A stretch of 43,851 bases of DNA, taken from positions 1 through 43,851 of the forward strand of contig CANKGV010000020.1 in assembly GCA_947481575.1 (NCBI GenBank). Direction: 5' to 3'. Position 1 is the first letter of the stretch, and each line of letters opens with the position of its first letter. The notes below the pieces were generated by a model. The model did not search any database. It saw only the letters and a program-made list of their open reading frames with translations, and was not told the DNA's origin. Position numbers and translations under genes: made by a program. The DNA is from Alphaproteobacteria bacterium (GTDB lineage Bacteria; Pseudomonadota; Alphaproteobacteria; UBA2966; CAIVPW01). Positions 20,962 to 30,926 of this stretch are shown here, piece by piece.

Positions 20962-21960
20962 ATGGAGACTGACACCATTTCCGACGCGTCCGCGCGCCTG
21001 AGTTCCGAGCCGCAGGAAATGGTCCGGCGCGCTCGGCGGTTTGCGACCATCGACGTCGCATTTCGCCGCATCACGTTCGCCGCGACGCTGACGGTGTTGG
21101 TCCTGCTGGGCGGCGTAATCGTGGTGCTGTTCCTCGGCGCCCTGCCAGCCATAGGTCAGTTCGGCTTCGGGTTCGTATTCACCGAGATTTGGAATCCGGT
21201 GACCCAGAAGTTCGGTGCGTGGGCCCCCATTTACGGAACCCTGATCACTTCGGCGATCGCCATGTTGTTTGCGGTGCCGGTAAGCCTTGGCATTGCCATC
21301 TTCCTCACAGAGTTCTGTCCCAGGTTCTTGCGGCGGCCGATTGGCATCGCTATCGAGCTTCTGGCCGGCATCCCCAGCATTGTCTACGGAATCTGGGGCT
21401 TGTTCGTGCTGGCCCCGTTCCTGCAATTGAAGTTTCAGCCCCTTGTCATCGACGCGTTCGCCGACATCCCGGTCCTCTCGACGTTGTTCGCTGGCCCGCC
21501 ATACGGCGTAGGGCTGTTCACCGCGGGCGTCATTCTGGCGGTGATGGTCATCCCCTTCGTTACCGCGGTCGCCCGTGACGTATTCGAAACCGTGCCGCCT
21601 GTCCTCAAGGAAGCTGCCTACGGTATCGGCTGCACCACATGGGAAGTCGTACGGCGCGTTGTGATCCCCTATACGCGGATCGGCCTGTTCGGCGGAGTCA
21701 TGCTCGGGTTGGGTCGCGCACTGGGGGAGACGATGGCCGTAGCGTTCGTGGTGGGCAACGCCCACCGCATGAACCCCAATCTGTTTGCACCGGGAACAAC
21801 CATTTCGGCGGCAATCGCGAATGAGTTCACCGAAGCGGTGGGCGTCTTTTACAAGTCGGCGCTCATCGAACTCGGGCTCATCCTGTTTGTCATCACGTTC
21901 ATCGTGCTGGCAGTCGCCAGGCTCATGCTTGCGCGCATGGGGCGGAGACCGGGCGGATGA
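20962..21960 (+). CDS. pstC: Phosphate ABC transporter permease PstC
   Basis: An inner-membrane permease of 332 residues. The first helix is [20 protein letters not shown]; further helices follow ([79 protein letters not shown]). The EAA loop that contacts PstB is visible as [21 protein letters not shown] chose ATG at 20962, after the intra-operon hairpin; the frame opening at 20914 would place the start inside the hairpin. Its TGA overlaps the ATG of pstA (ATGA at 21957-21960), so translation is coupled. It pairs with PstA to form the translocation path. Confidence 0.95.
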   Translation: METDTISDASARLSSEPQEMVRRARRFATIDVAFRRITFAATLTVLVLLGGVIVVLFLGALPAIGQFGFGFVFTEIWNPVTQKFGAWAPIYGTLITSAIAMLFAVPVSLGIAIFLTEFCPRFLRRPIGIAIELLAGIPSIVYGIWGLFVLAPFLQLKFQPLVIDAFADIPVLSTLFAGPPYGVGLFTAGVILAVMVIPFVTAVARDVFETVPPVLKEAAYGIGCTTWEVVRRVVIPYTRIGLFGGVMLGLGRALGETMAVAFVVGNAHRMNPNLFAPGTTISAAIANEFTEAVGVFYKSALIELGLILFVITFIVLAVARLMLARMGRRPGG

Positions 21961-22802
21961 ATACTCCGTTGTACCGGCGTCGGCGGCTCACCAACGTCGT
22001 CGTGACGTCCTTGTCGGTCGCGGCAGCCGCATTCGGACTCCTGATGTTGGCGCTTGTGCTGTGGACCTTGATCTCGAAAGGCGTGGTGGGTCTGAGACCG
22101 AGTGTCTTCACTGAGATGACGCCGCCGCCAGGCCGCGCTGGCGGCTTGCTAAACCCCATTCTAGGGAGCCTGGTCATCACCGGCTTGGCGACCGCAATAG
22201 GTGCGCCGCTGGGCGTTCTGGCCGGTACCTACATGGCGGAATACGGTCGGCACAATCCACTCACGACCGTGATTCGCTTTATCAATGACGTGTTGCTGAG
22301 TGCGCCATCCATCGTAATCGGCCTATTTGTCTACGAGATCCTGGTAGCGAATCAGCGGCACTTCTCGGCATGGGCCGGGGTATTCGCGTTGGCGATCCTG
22401 GTGATTCCGGTCGTCCTACGAACTACCGAAGACATGTTGCTCCTGGTCCCGAACGAACTGCGCGAAGCGGGTGTCGCCCTTGGCGCGCCGCGCTGGCTCG
22501 TGATTCGATCGATAGCCTACAAAGCCGCGTTCAGCGGCCTGATGACCGGTGTCCTGCTCGCCGTGGCACGCATCTCCGGGGAGACGGCCCCACTACTCTT
22601 CACCGCACTCAACAACCAGTTCTGGAGCACAAACATGAACGCTCCGATGGCGACGCTACCGGTGACGATCTTTCAGTTCGCCGGCAGCCCCTACGCGCAG
22701 TGGCGTGAACTGGCATGGACCGGCGCACTGTTAATCACACTGGCCGTGCTTGCCCTCAACGTCCTTGCTAGGACCCTGTCATCCCGTCAGAGGAAGTCAT
22801 GA
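21957..22802 (+). CDS. pstA: Phosphate ABC transporter permease PstA
   Basis: A 281-residue permease with about six helices and the PstA pattern [32 protein letters not shown] and [20 protein letters not shown]. The EAA loop is [20 protein letters not shown]. It contains [15 protein letters not shown] and the end [18 protein letters not shown] expected of the family. The start ATG overlaps the pstC stop and its own TGA overlaps the pstB ATG (ATGA at 22799-22802). These tight overlaps predict a fixed PstC:PstA:PstB translation ratio. Confidence 0.95.
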   Translation: MNTPLYRRRRLTNVVVTSLSVAAAAFGLLMLALVLWTLISKGVVGLRPSVFTEMTPPPGRAGGLLNPILGSLVITGLATAIGAPLGVLAGTYMAEYGRHNPLTTVIRFINDVLLSAPSIVIGLFVYEILVANQRHFSAWAGVFALAILVIPVVLRTTEDMLLLVPNELREAGVALGAPRWLVIRSIAYKAAFSGLMTGVLLAVARISGETAPLLFTALNNQFWSTNMNAPMATLPVTIFQFAGSPYAQWRELAWTGALLITLAVLALNVLARTLSSRQRKS

Positions 22803-23560
22803 CCGCAACCGCGAAGATCTCGGTCGAAAAGCTGCGCTTCTTCTACGGCCACACTGAAGCGCTCAAGGGTGTGTCGCTTGCCTTCGAGGAGAAATGCGTC
22901 ACCGCTTTGATTGGGCCGTCGGGGTGCGGCAAGTCCACTCTCCTGCGCGTATTGAACCGGATGTATTCGCTCTACCCGGATCAACGCGCCGAAGGAACAG
23001 TGCGGATGGGGGACTACGACGTTCTAGACCCGGCTCTGGACGCGCAGGTCTTGCGGTCGAAGGTGGGCATGGTCTTCCAGCGGCCAACCCCGTTCCCCAT
23101 GTCGATCTACGATAACATTGCGTTCGGGATCAAACTTTACGAGAAGTTGGCCAAGTCAGAGATCAGCGACCGGGTTGAGAATGCGTTGCGCCGCGCTGCG
23201 CTGTGGAACGAGGTAAGCGGCAAACTCAACGCAAGCGGACTGAGCCTGTCAGGCGGGCAGCAACAACGCCTGTGCATTGCGCGGACAATTGCCGTAAATC
23301 CAGAGGTGATCTTGCTGGACGAGCCGTGCTCGGCGCTCGACCCGATTTCGACCTCGAAGGTCGAAGAGACAATCGACGAATTGAAGTCTCAGTACACGAT
23401 CGTCATCGTAACCCACAACATGCAGCAGGCAGCACGAGTATCGGACTTCACCGCATTCATGTATCTCGGCGAGGTCATCGAGTACGGCGCGACGGACGAC
23501 ATCTTCACGTCGCCGAAGGACAAGCGGACCCGCGACTACATCACTGGCCGCTTCGGCTGA
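22799..23560 (+). CDS. pstB: Phosphate ABC transporter ATP-binding protein PstB
   Basis: A cytoplasmic ATPase of 253 residues, the usual PstB length. It shows the opening [12 protein letters not shown], Walker [11 protein letters not shown]-loop [20 protein letters not shown] (Pst-typical), signature [16 protein letters not shown], Walker [14 protein letters not shown] and H-loop [20 protein letters not shown]. It ends [14 protein letters not shown], as in most PstB proteins. It drives phosphate import through PstC-PstA. In many bacteria phoU follows pstB; here the next gene is a convergent Sel1-repeat gene, so phoU must be elsewhere. Confidence 0.97.
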   Translation: MTATAKISVEKLRFFYGHTEALKGVSLAFEEKCVTALIGPSGCGKSTLLRVLNRMYSLYPDQRAEGTVRMGDYDVLDPALDAQVLRSKVGMVFQRPTPFPMSIYDNIAFGIKLYEKLAKSEISDRVENALRRAALWNEVSGKLNASGLSLSGGQQQRLCIARTIAVNPEVILLDEPCSALDPISTSKVEETIDELKSQYTIVIVTHNMQQAARVSDFTAFMYLGEVIEYGATDDIFTSPKDKRTRDYITGRFG

Positions 23561-23594
23561 CGCCTGTGCCGCCCGCATGTGGCCGGTCCGGGTG

Positions 23595-23888
23595 CTAGGC
23601 GGCCGCGTGATCCGGCGTGGCGTGGGCATTCAGCCACGCACGAGCACGACGCAGCGCCTCGGCGACATCTTCCTCGGTCATCTGGTCGGCAAGGTCAGCG
23701 CGCAGATCGCGGGCCTCAGGAACGCCCCGCAGGGCGGCCAAGTTGAACCATTGGTGCGCGGCCACGTAGTCCAACGGCAAACCCTGTCCCGTCGAGTACA
23801 GGATGCCGAGGTCATACTGCGATTCCGCGATTCCAGCTTCCGCCTGGGTGCGGCAATCCACCACAAAACTGTCGATGTGAGCGCCCAC
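23595..23888 (-). CDS. Sel1-repeat small protein
   Basis: A 97-residue protein with one clear Sel1-like repeat (AGIAESQYDLGILYSTGQGL, then DYVAAHQWFNLAALRGVPEA) and a helical end (DLADQMTEEDVAEALRRARA). Sel1 repeats are alpha-alpha solenoid units that mediate protein contacts, often in envelope or signalling proteins. The frame is open to an ATG at 23942, but those 18 extra residues are not family-like; GTG at 23888 has GGGGGA 7 bases upstream and gives a normal start. No signal peptide is visible. It converges on pstB with a 34-base gap. Partners unknown. Confidence 0.75.
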   Translation of the reverse strand: MGAHIDSFVVDCRTQAEAGIAESQYDLGILYSTGQGLPLDYVAAHQWFNLAALRGVPEARDLRADLADQMTEEDVAEALRRARAWLNAHATPDHAAA

Positions 23889-23989
23889 GTCTGTATCCCC
23901 CCGTCTGGACCAGCGGCACGATGCCGGCTGGTGATGGGGCAACTTTGGGCCGCTAAGGTTAACAACCTCTTTCGGCCGGATGTGACGGA

Positions 23990-25486
23990 CTACCCGGCCA
24001 GCTTCTTCCTCAGCAGATCGTTGACTACGGCCGGGTTCGCGCGCCCTTGGCTCATCTTCATGACCTGGCCGACGAAGAACCCGAGCATGGTTTCCTTGCC
24101 GGCCTTGAACTGGGCAAGTTGCTTTGGATTGTCGGCGATCGCCTGGTCCACCAAGCGCTCAATCTCGCCCGTGTCGGAGACTTGGCGAAGGCCCTTTTCG
24201 TCAACGACGGACGCCGCGTCTTTGCCGGTCGCAAACATCTCGGCCAAGACCTCCTTCGATGCCAAGCCGGAAATCGTGCCATCCAGCCGCAAAGCGAGCA
24301 GTCCGGCGAGCGCCGCGGCCGAAACCGGCGAGGCCTCGATGGTGCGTCCATCCTTGTTCAGCAGGCCAAAGAGTTCCATGACCAACAGGTTCGCAGAGTC
24401 TTGGCCCATCTCGGCGGGCTTCTTTCCCGTCCGCTTCCCTGCCTCAGCGACGAGCACCTCAAAATAGTCCGCAGTCTCCTTCTCGGCGACCAGCACCTTG
24501 GCGAGGTAGGGCGAAATCTTGAGCTCATTCTCAAGCCGCCGACGCTTTTCGTCTGGTAGCTCCGGCAGCGTCGCCTTGATCGCGTCGACTTCCGCCTGCG
24601 TTAGGACGAGCGGCAACAGGTCCGGGTCGGGGAAGTAGCGATAGTCGTGCGCCTCTTCCTTCGAACGCATCGAGCGGGTTACGCCGGTGTTGGCGTCGTA
24701 CAGCCGCGTTTCCTGGGCGATGGTGCCGCCGCCCTCGATGACTTCGATCTGCCGGCGTGCTTCGTATTCGACGGCCTGCTGAATGAACCGCATCGAATTC
24801 ACGTTCTTGATCTCGCACCGCGTGCCCAACGCACCGCCCGGCTTGCGGACTGAAACGTTCACGTCGGCGCGCATGCTGCCCTGGTCCATGTTGCCGTCGC
24901 AGGTGCCGAGATAGCGCAGGATAGTGCGCAACTTTCGTACGTAGGCGCCCGCTTCCTCTGAGGACCGCATGTCGGGCTTGGAGACGATCTCCATCAGCGC
25001 GACGCCGGACCGGTTGAGATCTACGTAGGTAAACTTCGGGTGCTGATCGTGCAGGCTCTTGCCGGCGTCCTGTTCCAGATGAAGGCGTTCGATACCAACC
25101 CGGCGCACGGCCCCGTCCGCCAACTCGATGAAGATCTCACCTTCGCCGACGATCGGCTGCTTGAATTGCGATATCTGATAGCCGGCCGGCAGGTCCGGAT
25201 AGAAGTAGTTCTTGCGATCAAATACCGAGCGCAGATTGACTGCCGCCTTGAGCCCCAGACCGGTTCGCACGGCCTGCTCGATGCAGTACGCGTTGATCAC
25301 CGGCAACATTCCGGGCATCGCGGCATCCACCAGCGACACTTGCGAGTTCGGCTCTGCGCCAAACTCGGTGGCGGCGCCGGAAAACAACTTGGACTGCGAT
25401 GAAACCTGGGCGTGGACTTCGAGGCCGATCACGACCTCCCACTTGCCGGTGGCCCCGTCAAACAACTGCGGTGCGGGTTCGGTCAC
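23990..25486 (-). CDS. gatB: Asp-tRNA(Asn)/Glu-tRNA(Gln) amidotransferase subunit B
   Basis: A 498-residue subunit that binds the mischarged tRNA and activates it with ATP, before ammonia from GatA is used to form Gln-tRNA or Asn-tRNA. Signatures: [74 protein letters not shown] and [20 protein letters not shown] Yqey-type helical tail follows ([40 protein letters not shown]). The GTG start at 25486 overlaps the gatA stop as GTGA, which decides the start over GTG codons a few residues upstream. It is last in gatC-gatA-gatB. Confidence 0.97.
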   Translation of the reverse strand: MTEPAPQLFDGATGKWEVVIGLEVHAQVSSQSKLFSGAATEFGAEPNSQVSLVDAAMPGMLPVINAYCIEQAVRTGLGLKAAVNLRSVFDRKNYFYPDLPAGYQISQFKQPIVGEGEIFIELADGAVRRVGIERLHLEQDAGKSLHDQHPKFTYVDLNRSGVALMEIVSKPDMRSSEEAGAYVRKLRTILRYLGTCDGNMDQGSMRADVNVSVRKPGGALGTRCEIKNVNSMRFIQQAVEYEARRQIEVIEGGGTIAQETRLYDANTGVTRSMRSKEEAHDYRYFPDPDLLPLVLTQAEVDAIKATLPELPDEKRRRLENELKISPYLAKVLVAEKETADYFEVLVAEAGKRTGKKPAEMGQDSANLLVMELFGLLNKDGRTIEASPVSAAALAGLLALRLDGTISGLASKEVLAEMFATGKDAASVVDEKGLRQVSDTGEIERLVDQAIADNPKQLAQFKAGKETMLGFFVGQVMKMSQGRANPAVVNDLLRKKLAG

Positions 25487-26964
25487 GGCTTGACCCACCA
25501 CGGCTCGGGCTTTGCCGCAAAGGCCGCCGCCTGCTCCAGCACGCCCGCAACGCGAAACACGGTTTCTTCGTCGTAGGCGCGGCCCAACACCTGCAATCCC
25601 AGCGGCAGTCCGTTGCCGGACAGGCCAGCGGGAACCGACATGCCAGGGATACCCGCGAGGCTTGCCGGCACGGTAAACACGTCGTTCAGGTACATCGAAA
25701 TCGGGTCGCCGGACTTCTCACCGCGCGCAAATGCTTCGGACGGCGCCGTGGGCGTGAGCAACGCATCAACTTGCTCGAACGCCTTCTGGAAATCGCGCGC
25801 AATCAGGCTGCGCACGCGCTGGGCCTTCAAGTAGTACGCGTCGTAATAGCCAGCCGAGAGTACGTAGGTGCCAATTAGGATGCGGCGGCGCACTTCCTTG
25901 CCGAAGCCCTCGCCTCGGGTCGCTTCATACATGCCGGTCAGGTCGCCGGTGCCAGGCACGCGCAGGCCGAAGCGCACACCGTCGTAGCGCGCGAGGTTCG
26001 ACGACGCCTCGGCCGGCGCCACGATGTAGTACGTCGGCAGTGCGTACTTGGTCATCGGCAGATGCACGGGCCGCACCTCCGCACCGGCGTCGCGCAACCA
26101 CTGGGCGCCGCGGTCCCACACCGCGGCAATCTCCGCGGGCATACCGTCGACGCGGTACTCGGTGGGAATGCCGATCTTCAGCCCACGAATGTCGCCGGTG
26201 ATAGCCGTGGCGAAGTCCGGCACCGGCAGGTCGGCAGAGGTGGAGTCTTTTGCGTCGTACCCCGCCATCGACTGCAGCAGAATCGCACAATCGCGCACCG
26301 TGCGCGCCATGGGCCCCGCCTGATCCAGCGAGGACGCAAACGCCACAATGCCCCAGCGTGAACAGCGGCCGTAGGTCGGCTTGATCCCCGCAATGCCGCA
26401 AAATGCCGCCGGCTGCCGGATCGATCCGCCGGTGTCGGTTCCGGTAGCCCCCGGCGCGATCCGTGCGGCCACTACCGCCGCCGATCCACCTGACGATCCG
26501 CCAGGCACACGCGACCGCGCATCGCCTAGCTTGCGCCAAGGGTTCTCGACCGGGCCAAAGAAGCTCGTCTCGTTCGACGAGCCCATGGCAAACTCGTCGA
26601 GGTTGGTCTTGCCGAGCAGCACCGCACCGTCGCGCCACAAGTTGGCGCTGACCGTCGACTCATACGTCGGTACGAACGCGTCCAGAATGTGTGAGGCTGC
26701 CGTAGTCCGCACGCCCTTGGTGCAGAACAAGTCCTTCATCGCCACCGGGACGCCGTCCAGCGGGCGAGCCATACCCTTGGCGAACCGCTGGTCCGACTCG
26801 GCCGCCATCGCCAGCGTCCGCTCGTGAGTCTCGGTGATGAAGATGTTCATCACCTTGGCACGGTCCGCAGCCGCCAGCGCCGCCTTAGCCAACTCCGTCG
26901 CCGAAAACTTGCGCGCCCGCAGGCCATCCTGCATCTCGGCGATGGTGAGATCATTCAGCTCCAT
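25483..26964 (-). CDS. gatA: Asp-tRNA(Asn)/Glu-tRNA(Gln) amidotransferase subunit A
   Basis: The 493-residue glutaminase subunit of the amidase-signature family, which releases ammonia from glutamine for GatB. The Ser-cisSer-Lys triad is visible: Lys77 in [10 protein letters not shown], Ser157 in [10 protein letters not shown] and nucleophile Ser181 in [15 protein letters not shown], with the 24-residue Ser-Ser spacing of known GatA proteins. The C-terminal [20 protein letters not shown] is also typical. The gene starts 6 bases after gatC and its stop overlaps the gatB start (GTGA), so the three subunits are coupled. The cluster implies that this organism makes Gln-tRNA and/or Asn-tRNA indirectly. 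Confidence 0.97.
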   Translation of the reverse strand: MELNDLTIAEMQDGLRARKFSATELAKAALAAADRAKVMNIFITETHERTLAMAAESDQRFAKGMARPLDGVPVAMKDLFCTKGVRTTAASHILDAFVPTYESTVSANLWRDGAVLLGKTNLDEFAMGSSNETSFFGPVENPWRKLGDARSRVPGGSSGGSAAVVAARIAPGATGTDTGGSIRQPAAFCGIAGIKPTYGRCSRWGIVAFASSLDQAGPMARTVRDCAILLQSMAGYDAKDSTSADLPVPDFATAITGDIRGLKIGIPTEYRVDGMPAEIAAVWDRGAQWLRDAGAEVRPVHLPMTKYALPTYYIVAPAEASSNLARYDGVRFGLRVPGTGDLTGMYEATRGEGFGKEVRRRILIGTYVLSAGYYDAYYLKAQRVRSLIARDFQKAFEQVDALLTPTAPSEAFARGEKSGDPISMYLNDVFTVPASLAGIPGMSVPAGLSGNGLPLGLQVLGRAYDEETVFRVAGVLEQAAAFAAKPEPWWVKP

Positions 26965-26970
26965 CGGCGG

Positions 26971-27258
26971 CTACTCCACCACCTTGGGCACCGTGAAGAA
27001 CCCGGCCATCGCGTCCGGCGCGTTTTTGAGCACGTCGTCCCGCTTGTCGCCGTCGGTAACCCCGTCTGGGCGCCGGCGCAAACCCATCTGCACCACGCTG
27101 GTCATCGGTTCCACGCCCGCCGCATCGACCTCGTCGAGTTGCTCGATGAACGTAAGGATTTTCGACAGTTCGCCAGCCAAACTGGTCATCTCGGCATCGC
27201 CCACGCGGACTCGTGCTAGCCGGGCGATTTTCGCCACTGTGGCCTTATCGATCGCCAT
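26971..27258 (-). CDS. gatC: Asp-tRNA(Asn)/Glu-tRNA(Gln) amidotransferase subunit C
   Basis: A 95-residue protein beginning [20 protein letters not shown], the canonical GatC opening, followed by [40 protein letters not shown] and ending [10 protein letters not shown]. GatC wraps around GatA and GatB and stabilises the complex. The frame stays open far upstream over the divergent ruvX gene, but the family start is the ATG at 27258. It is the first gene of gatCAB; the 79-base gap to ruvX should hold the divergent promoters. Confidence 0.96.
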   Translation of the reverse strand: MAIDKATVAKIARLARVRVGDAEMTSLAGELSKILTFIEQLDEVDAAGVEPMTSVVQMGLRRRPDGVTDGDKRDDVLKNAPDAMAGFFTVPKVVE

Positions 27259-27337
27259 GTGCCATCTGTCTGGGATACGTGCCGAAAACCGCAGGAAACC
27301 GCGCCATTCGGCCGGGATCGGGAACCTACCAGCCGCT

Positions 27338-27814
27338 ATGGCCCACCGCAACCCTGCCGAGCTTGTCGCACTGCTGGGCCCGCGCCAGCCACTGATCGGC
27401 CTGGATCCTGGGGAAAAGGCCGTCGGCGTGGCGCTGAGCGACCCCTCCCGCAGTATCGCCACTCCCTTCGCCACCCTGCCCCGGCGGCCGCCGAAAATCC
27501 TGCTCGCGGGCCTGCGCGCCATCGTCGAGGCCGAGAATGTCGGCGCCATCGTGCTGGGCTTACCCCTCAATATGGACGGCACCGCTGGCCCCAGCGCCCA
27601 GGCGGCGCTCCAGCTCGGAGTAAACTTGGAGCGCGAACTGAGGATCCCGGTAGCGTTCTGGGACGAGCGCCTATCGACCGCCGCCGTTACGCGGACCTTG
27701 CTCGAGGCGGACACCTCCCGCCGCCGCCGCGCCGAGGTCGTCGACAAGATGGCCGCCGCCTACATCTTGCAGGGCGCCCTCGACAGCCTGCGCGGCACCA
27801 CCCGCCGGGATTGA
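27338..27814 (+). CDS. ruvX: Holliday junction resolvase-like protein RuvX/YqgF
   Basis: A 158-residue RNase H-fold protein. Visible family elements are [20 protein letters not shown] (first catalytic Asp), [40 protein letters not shown] (catalytic Glu) and [20 protein letters not shown] (final Asp). The family is involved in pre-16S rRNA 5'-end processing in some bacteria, and Holliday resolvase activity has been proposed. I chose ATG at 27338 because the open frame upstream (from 26834) is antisense to gatC and gatA and not conserved. It heads the plus-strand block containing pyrB. Confidence 0.93.
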   Translation: MAHRNPAELVALLGPRQPLIGLDPGEKAVGVALSDPSRSIATPFATLPRRPPKILLAGLRAIVEAENVGAIVLGLPLNMDGTAGPSAQAALQLGVNLERELRIPVAFWDERLSTAAVTRTLLEADTSRRRRAEVVDKMAAAYILQGALDSLRGTTRRD

Positions 27815-27857
27815 GCGCTGTGGCACCCGGTCACTTTCTCAGGGGCGCGAACCTGCC

Positions 27858-27863
27858 TATAGT
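27858..27863 (+). promoter_or_regulatory. -10-like TATAGT immediately before pyrB
   Basis: TATAGT ends 9 bases before the pyrB ATG at 27873, which would place transcription initiation almost at the start codon and give a leaderless or near-leaderless mRNA. No Shine-Dalgarno sequence is visible before this ATG, consistent with that. The -35 region is unclear, so this is tentative. Confidence 0.3.
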
Positions 27864-27872
27864 CCGCCCTCA

Positions 27873-28862
27873 ATGACGCCACCCTCGACCTCTCCCGCCA
27901 CAGCGTCGGAACGGTTCCGCCACCGCCACCTGTTGGGAATCGAGGGATTGAAGGCCGACGAGATCACCTATCTCCTCGACCGCGCCGAATCGTACGTCGC
28001 CCAAAATCGCCAGGCCGGTACGCGGCTCTCGCTGCTACGTGGGCGTACCCTGATGAACTTGTTCTTCGAAAGTTCAACGCGGACGCGCATGTCGTTCGAG
28101 CTGGCCGGCAAGCGCCTCGGAGCCGACGTGATCAACATGTCCGTCGAAGGTTCGTCCATAAAGAAGGGCGAGACTCTGATGGATACCGCGATGACCCTGA
28201 ATGCCATGCGGCCCGACGTGCTGGTGGTACGCCACTCTGACTCCGGCGCGGTGGCGCTGCTCGCCCAAAAGGTCAGCTGCTCGGTCATCAACGGCGGCGA
28301 TGGCGCCCACGAACACCCGACCCAGGCGCTGCTCGACGCCCTCACGATCCGGCGGCGTAAGGGCCGTATCGAGGGATTGGTGGTCACCATCTGCGGCGAC
28401 ATTTCTCACAGCCGAGTCGCCCGCTCGAACATCCAGTTGTTGAACATCATGGGCGCCCAGGTGCGCGTGGTCGCACCGCCTACGCTGCTCCCGCCTATGG
28501 TCGAGCGCCTCGGCGTCGAGGTCTACAACGATATGCGCCGCGGCCTTGCCGGCTGCGACATCGTCATGATGCTGCGCCTGCAGTCGGAACGCATGAACGG
28601 GTCCTACGTTCCGTCGCTCAGCGAGTACTTCCATTTCTACGGCCTCGACCGGGCGAAGCTCGCCGTTGCCAGCCCCGACGCGCTGGTGATGCACCCAGGC
28701 CCGATGAACCGCGGCGTTGAAATCGATACCGACTTGGCCGACGACATCGATCGCAGCGCCATCGCCGAGCAAGTTGAAGTCGGTGTCGCGATCCGCATGG
28801 CCTGCCTGGAAGCGCTTATGGCGCACCTGCCCAGCATCGCGCCCCAGGAATCGCGCCCATGA
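27873..28862 (+). CDS. pyrB: Aspartate carbamoyltransferase catalytic subunit
   Basis: A 329-residue enzyme joining carbamoyl phosphate and aspartate in pyrimidine synthesis. The carbamoyl-phosphate loop is [100 protein letters not shown] and [20 protein letters not shown] cover both substrate domains. The N-terminal extension before [12 protein letters not shown] is about 25 residues. Its stop overlaps the start of the dihydroorotase-like gene (ATGA at 28859-28862), the arrangement of class A ATCases that form a complex with a non-catalytic PyrC. No Shine-Dalgarno is seen upstream. Confidence 0.96.
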   Translation: MTPPSTSPATASERFRHRHLLGIEGLKADEITYLLDRAESYVAQNRQAGTRLSLLRGRTLMNLFFESSTRTRMSFELAGKRLGADVINMSVEGSSIKKGETLMDTAMTLNAMRPDVLVVRHSDSGAVALLAQKVSCSVINGGDGAHEHPTQALLDALTIRRRKGRIEGLVVTICGDISHSRVARSNIQLLNIMGAQVRVVAPPTLLPPMVERLGVEVYNDMRRGLAGCDIVMMLRLQSERMNGSYVPSLSEYFHFYGLDRAKLAVASPDALVMHPGPMNRGVEIDTDLADDIDRSAIAEQVEVGVAIRMACLEALMAHLPSIAPQESRP

Positions 28863-30139
28863 GCGAACCGACCGCGTTCGTAAATGCCCGGCTGCTTGAC
28901 CCCGCGTCTGGCCTCGACGGGCGGGGCACGCTAATCATCGAGTCCGGCCGCATCGCCGCCGCAGGTCCCGACGTGAAGCCGCCTCACGGCGCAGAACAGA
29001 TCGACTGTAAAGGGGCGTGTCTCGCCCCCGGCCTCATCGACATTCGCGCGTTCGTCGGCGAGCCGGGGTTTGAGCACAAGGAAACCTTTGCCACCGCAGG
29101 CGACGCCGCGGCGGCCGGCGGCGTCACGACCTTCGTCTGCCAGCCGCAAACCGATCCGCCGCTTGATGAACCCGCCTTGGTGGGGTTCATCTCGCGCCGC
29201 GCCGCCGGCGCGTGCGCGGTCAACGTGTTCGCCATGGCGGCCATTACGAAGGGCCTGCGTGGGCAGGAGATGACCGAGATTGGGCTCCTAGCCGAAGCCG
29301 GCGCAGTCGCCTTCACGGATGGCGACAAGGCCGTGGCCGACGCCCAGGTCATGCGCCGTGCGCTGTCTTACGCGACCACTTGGGGCCTCCCGGTTGTCCA
29401 GCACGTCGAGGAACCCAGCCTCGCGCGCGGCGGCGCGATGAACGAAGGCGAGGTCGCCACGCGTCTCGGCCTCCGCGGCATCCCCAGCATCGCCGAAGTG
29501 ATCCTGCTGGAGCGCGATCTGCGCTTGGTGGAACTGACCGGCGGCCGCTACCACGCCGCCTGCATTTCCACCGCAGAGTCGGCCGATGCCATGCGGCGCG
29601 CCAAGAAGCGCGGACTTCGCGCGACGTGCGGTGTCGCCGCGCACCACTTCGCGCTCAACGAGACAGAGGTCGGCGACTACCGCACATTCGCTAAGACATC
29701 ACCGCCGCTGCGCTCCGAGGCCGACCGCAAGGCCATAGTCGCGGCCATCGCCGACGGCACCGTCGATGTGATCGTGTCCGACCATTCGCCGCAGGACCAG
29801 GAAAGCAAACGGCTGCCGTTCGCCGTCGCCGAACCTGGCATCGCTGGCCTGCAGACACTGTTGCCGCTCGCGCTGGAGCTGTATCACGGGGGCCACGTAG
29901 CGTTGCTCCCGCTGTTGGCCAAGATGACCGTCAATCCGGCCCGGTTCTTGGGCCTGCCGAGCGGTTCGCTAGCGGTGGGCGTCGCCGCCGACCTCGTCAT
30001 GTTCGACCTCGATGCCCCGTGGCGGATCTCCGAACACGGCCTGCTGTCGAAGTCGAAGAACACGCCGTTCGACGGTCGTCCCGTGCAAGGCCGCGTGCTG
30101 CGTACGCTGGTGGCCGGCGAAACGGTCTTCGAGGCGTGA
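28859..30139 (+). CDS. pyrC: Dihydroorotase-like PyrC, metal site degraded (probable ATCase partner)
   Basis: A 426-residue amidohydrolase-fold protein of the length of the inactive Pseudomonas PyrC'. The fold is clear ([101 protein letters not shown]). However, the metal-binding His-x-His is Arg63-Ala-Phe65, and the His usually preceding Val-Ser-Thr is Cys235 ([10 protein letters not shown]). His182 and Asp308 remain. Loss of these ligands argues against ordinary zinc-dependent dihydroorotase activity. By analogy with Pseudomonas pyrB-pyrC', it may be a structural partner needed to assemble ATCase; another active PyrC would then be encoded elsewhere. It is coupled to pyrB by ATGA. Confidence 0.88.
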   Translation: MSEPTAFVNARLLDPASGLDGRGTLIIESGRIAAAGPDVKPPHGAEQIDCKGACLAPGLIDIRAFVGEPGFEHKETFATAGDAAAAGGVTTFVCQPQTDPPLDEPALVGFISRRAAGACAVNVFAMAAITKGLRGQEMTEIGLLAEAGAVAFTDGDKAVADAQVMRRALSYATTWGLPVVQHVEEPSLARGGAMNEGEVATRLGLRGIPSIAEVILLERDLRLVELTGGRYHAACISTAESADAMRRAKKRGLRATCGVAAHHFALNETEVGDYRTFAKTSPPLRSEADRKAIVAAIADGTVDVIVSDHSPQDQESKRLPFAVAEPGIAGLQTLLPLALELYHGGHVALLPLLAKMTVNPARFLGLPSGSLAVGVAADLVMFDLDAPWRISEHGLLSKSKNTPFDGRPVQGRVLRTLVAGETVFEA

Positions 30140-30146
30140 TCCCGTC

Positions 30147-30917
30147 GTGCTGACCGGACCCGTCGGGGACCTGATCGTCGGCGCCTTGGGATATCTGCTC
30201 GGGTCGATCCCGTTCGGTCTTGTGCTGTCCAAGGTGGCCGGCTACGGCGACATCCGACAAATCGGCTCCGGCAACATCGGTGCCACCAACGTTCTGCGCA
30301 CCGGGTCCAAAAAGCTCGCCCTCGCGGTGTTACTGCTGGATGGTGCCAAGGGTGCCCTAGCGGTTTGGCTTGGAGCAGCTTTGGGCTCCGCTGAGACAGC
30401 CGCATTTGCGGGACTTGCTGCAGTTTCCGGCCATCTGTTCCCGATCTGGCTTCGGCTCGGCAGTGCGCGTGATCTTGCCTCTGCGATTCTCACATTGATT
30501 CCGCTTGTGATCGCCTACTGGCTGATTGCGGCAGGGCTAGTCGGTATCGGTGGCGCCGCCGACCCCACCGGGGATTTCATCCGCGCCATCGCCACGTTCC
30601 TATTTCTACTACTGGCCATCGGCGCCTGGGGCGGCAAAGGTGTCGCTACCTCGCTTGGCTTTCTGCTGGCCGTCGCCTGGCCGGTGGGCGTGCTCACCGC
30701 GGGCACTTGGTTGGCAATGGCATTGGTATTCCGGCGCTCATCTCTGTCTGCTCTTGTTGCGATCCTGGCGGCGCCGCTCTACGCCTACTGGCTCACGGAC
30801 CACGTTCGCGTTGCCCTTACCGCCGTCGTTGCGCTGATGGTGATCGTCCGACATGCGGACAACATTCGCAGGCTCGTGCGGGGTGAGGAGCCCCGCATCC
30901 AACTGCGGCGAGCATAG
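30147..30917 (+). CDS. plsY: Acyl-phosphate:glycerol-3-phosphate acyltransferase with an internal insertion
   Basis: An inner-membrane enzyme for the first acylation in phospholipid synthesis. All three catalytic motifs are present: GYLLGSIPFGLVLSK, IRQIGSGNIGATNVLR and GGKGVATSLGFLLA. From GTG 30147 the protein is 256 residues, against about 200 normally. The extra ~58 residues (about 104-161, DNA 30456-30629) lie between GHLFPIWL and GGKGVATSLG, two segments that are adjacent in ordinary PlsY. The insert contains two hydrophobic stretches (AILTLIPLVIAYWLIAAGLV and AIATFLFLLLAIGAW), so membrane topology could be kept. Removing it restores a 198-residue PlsY. The gene starts 7 bases after pyrC. 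Confidence 0.9.
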   Translation: MLTGPVGDLIVGALGYLLGSIPFGLVLSKVAGYGDIRQIGSGNIGATNVLRTGSKKLALAVLLLDGAKGALAVWLGAALGSAETAAFAGLAAVSGHLFPIWLRLGSARDLASAILTLIPLVIAYWLIAAGLVGIGGAADPTGDFIRAIATFLFLLLAIGAWGGKGVATSLGFLLAVAWPVGVLTAGTWLAMALVFRRSSLSALVAILAAPLYAYWLTDHVRVALTAVVALMVIVRHADNIRRLVRGEEPRIQLRRA

Positions 30918-30926
30918 CTAGCGCCT

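Noticed and set aside
20905..21765. A 286-residue minus-strand frame opposite pstC
   Set aside because: It is a shadow of pstC, whose membrane helices and EAA loop are clear on the plus strand.
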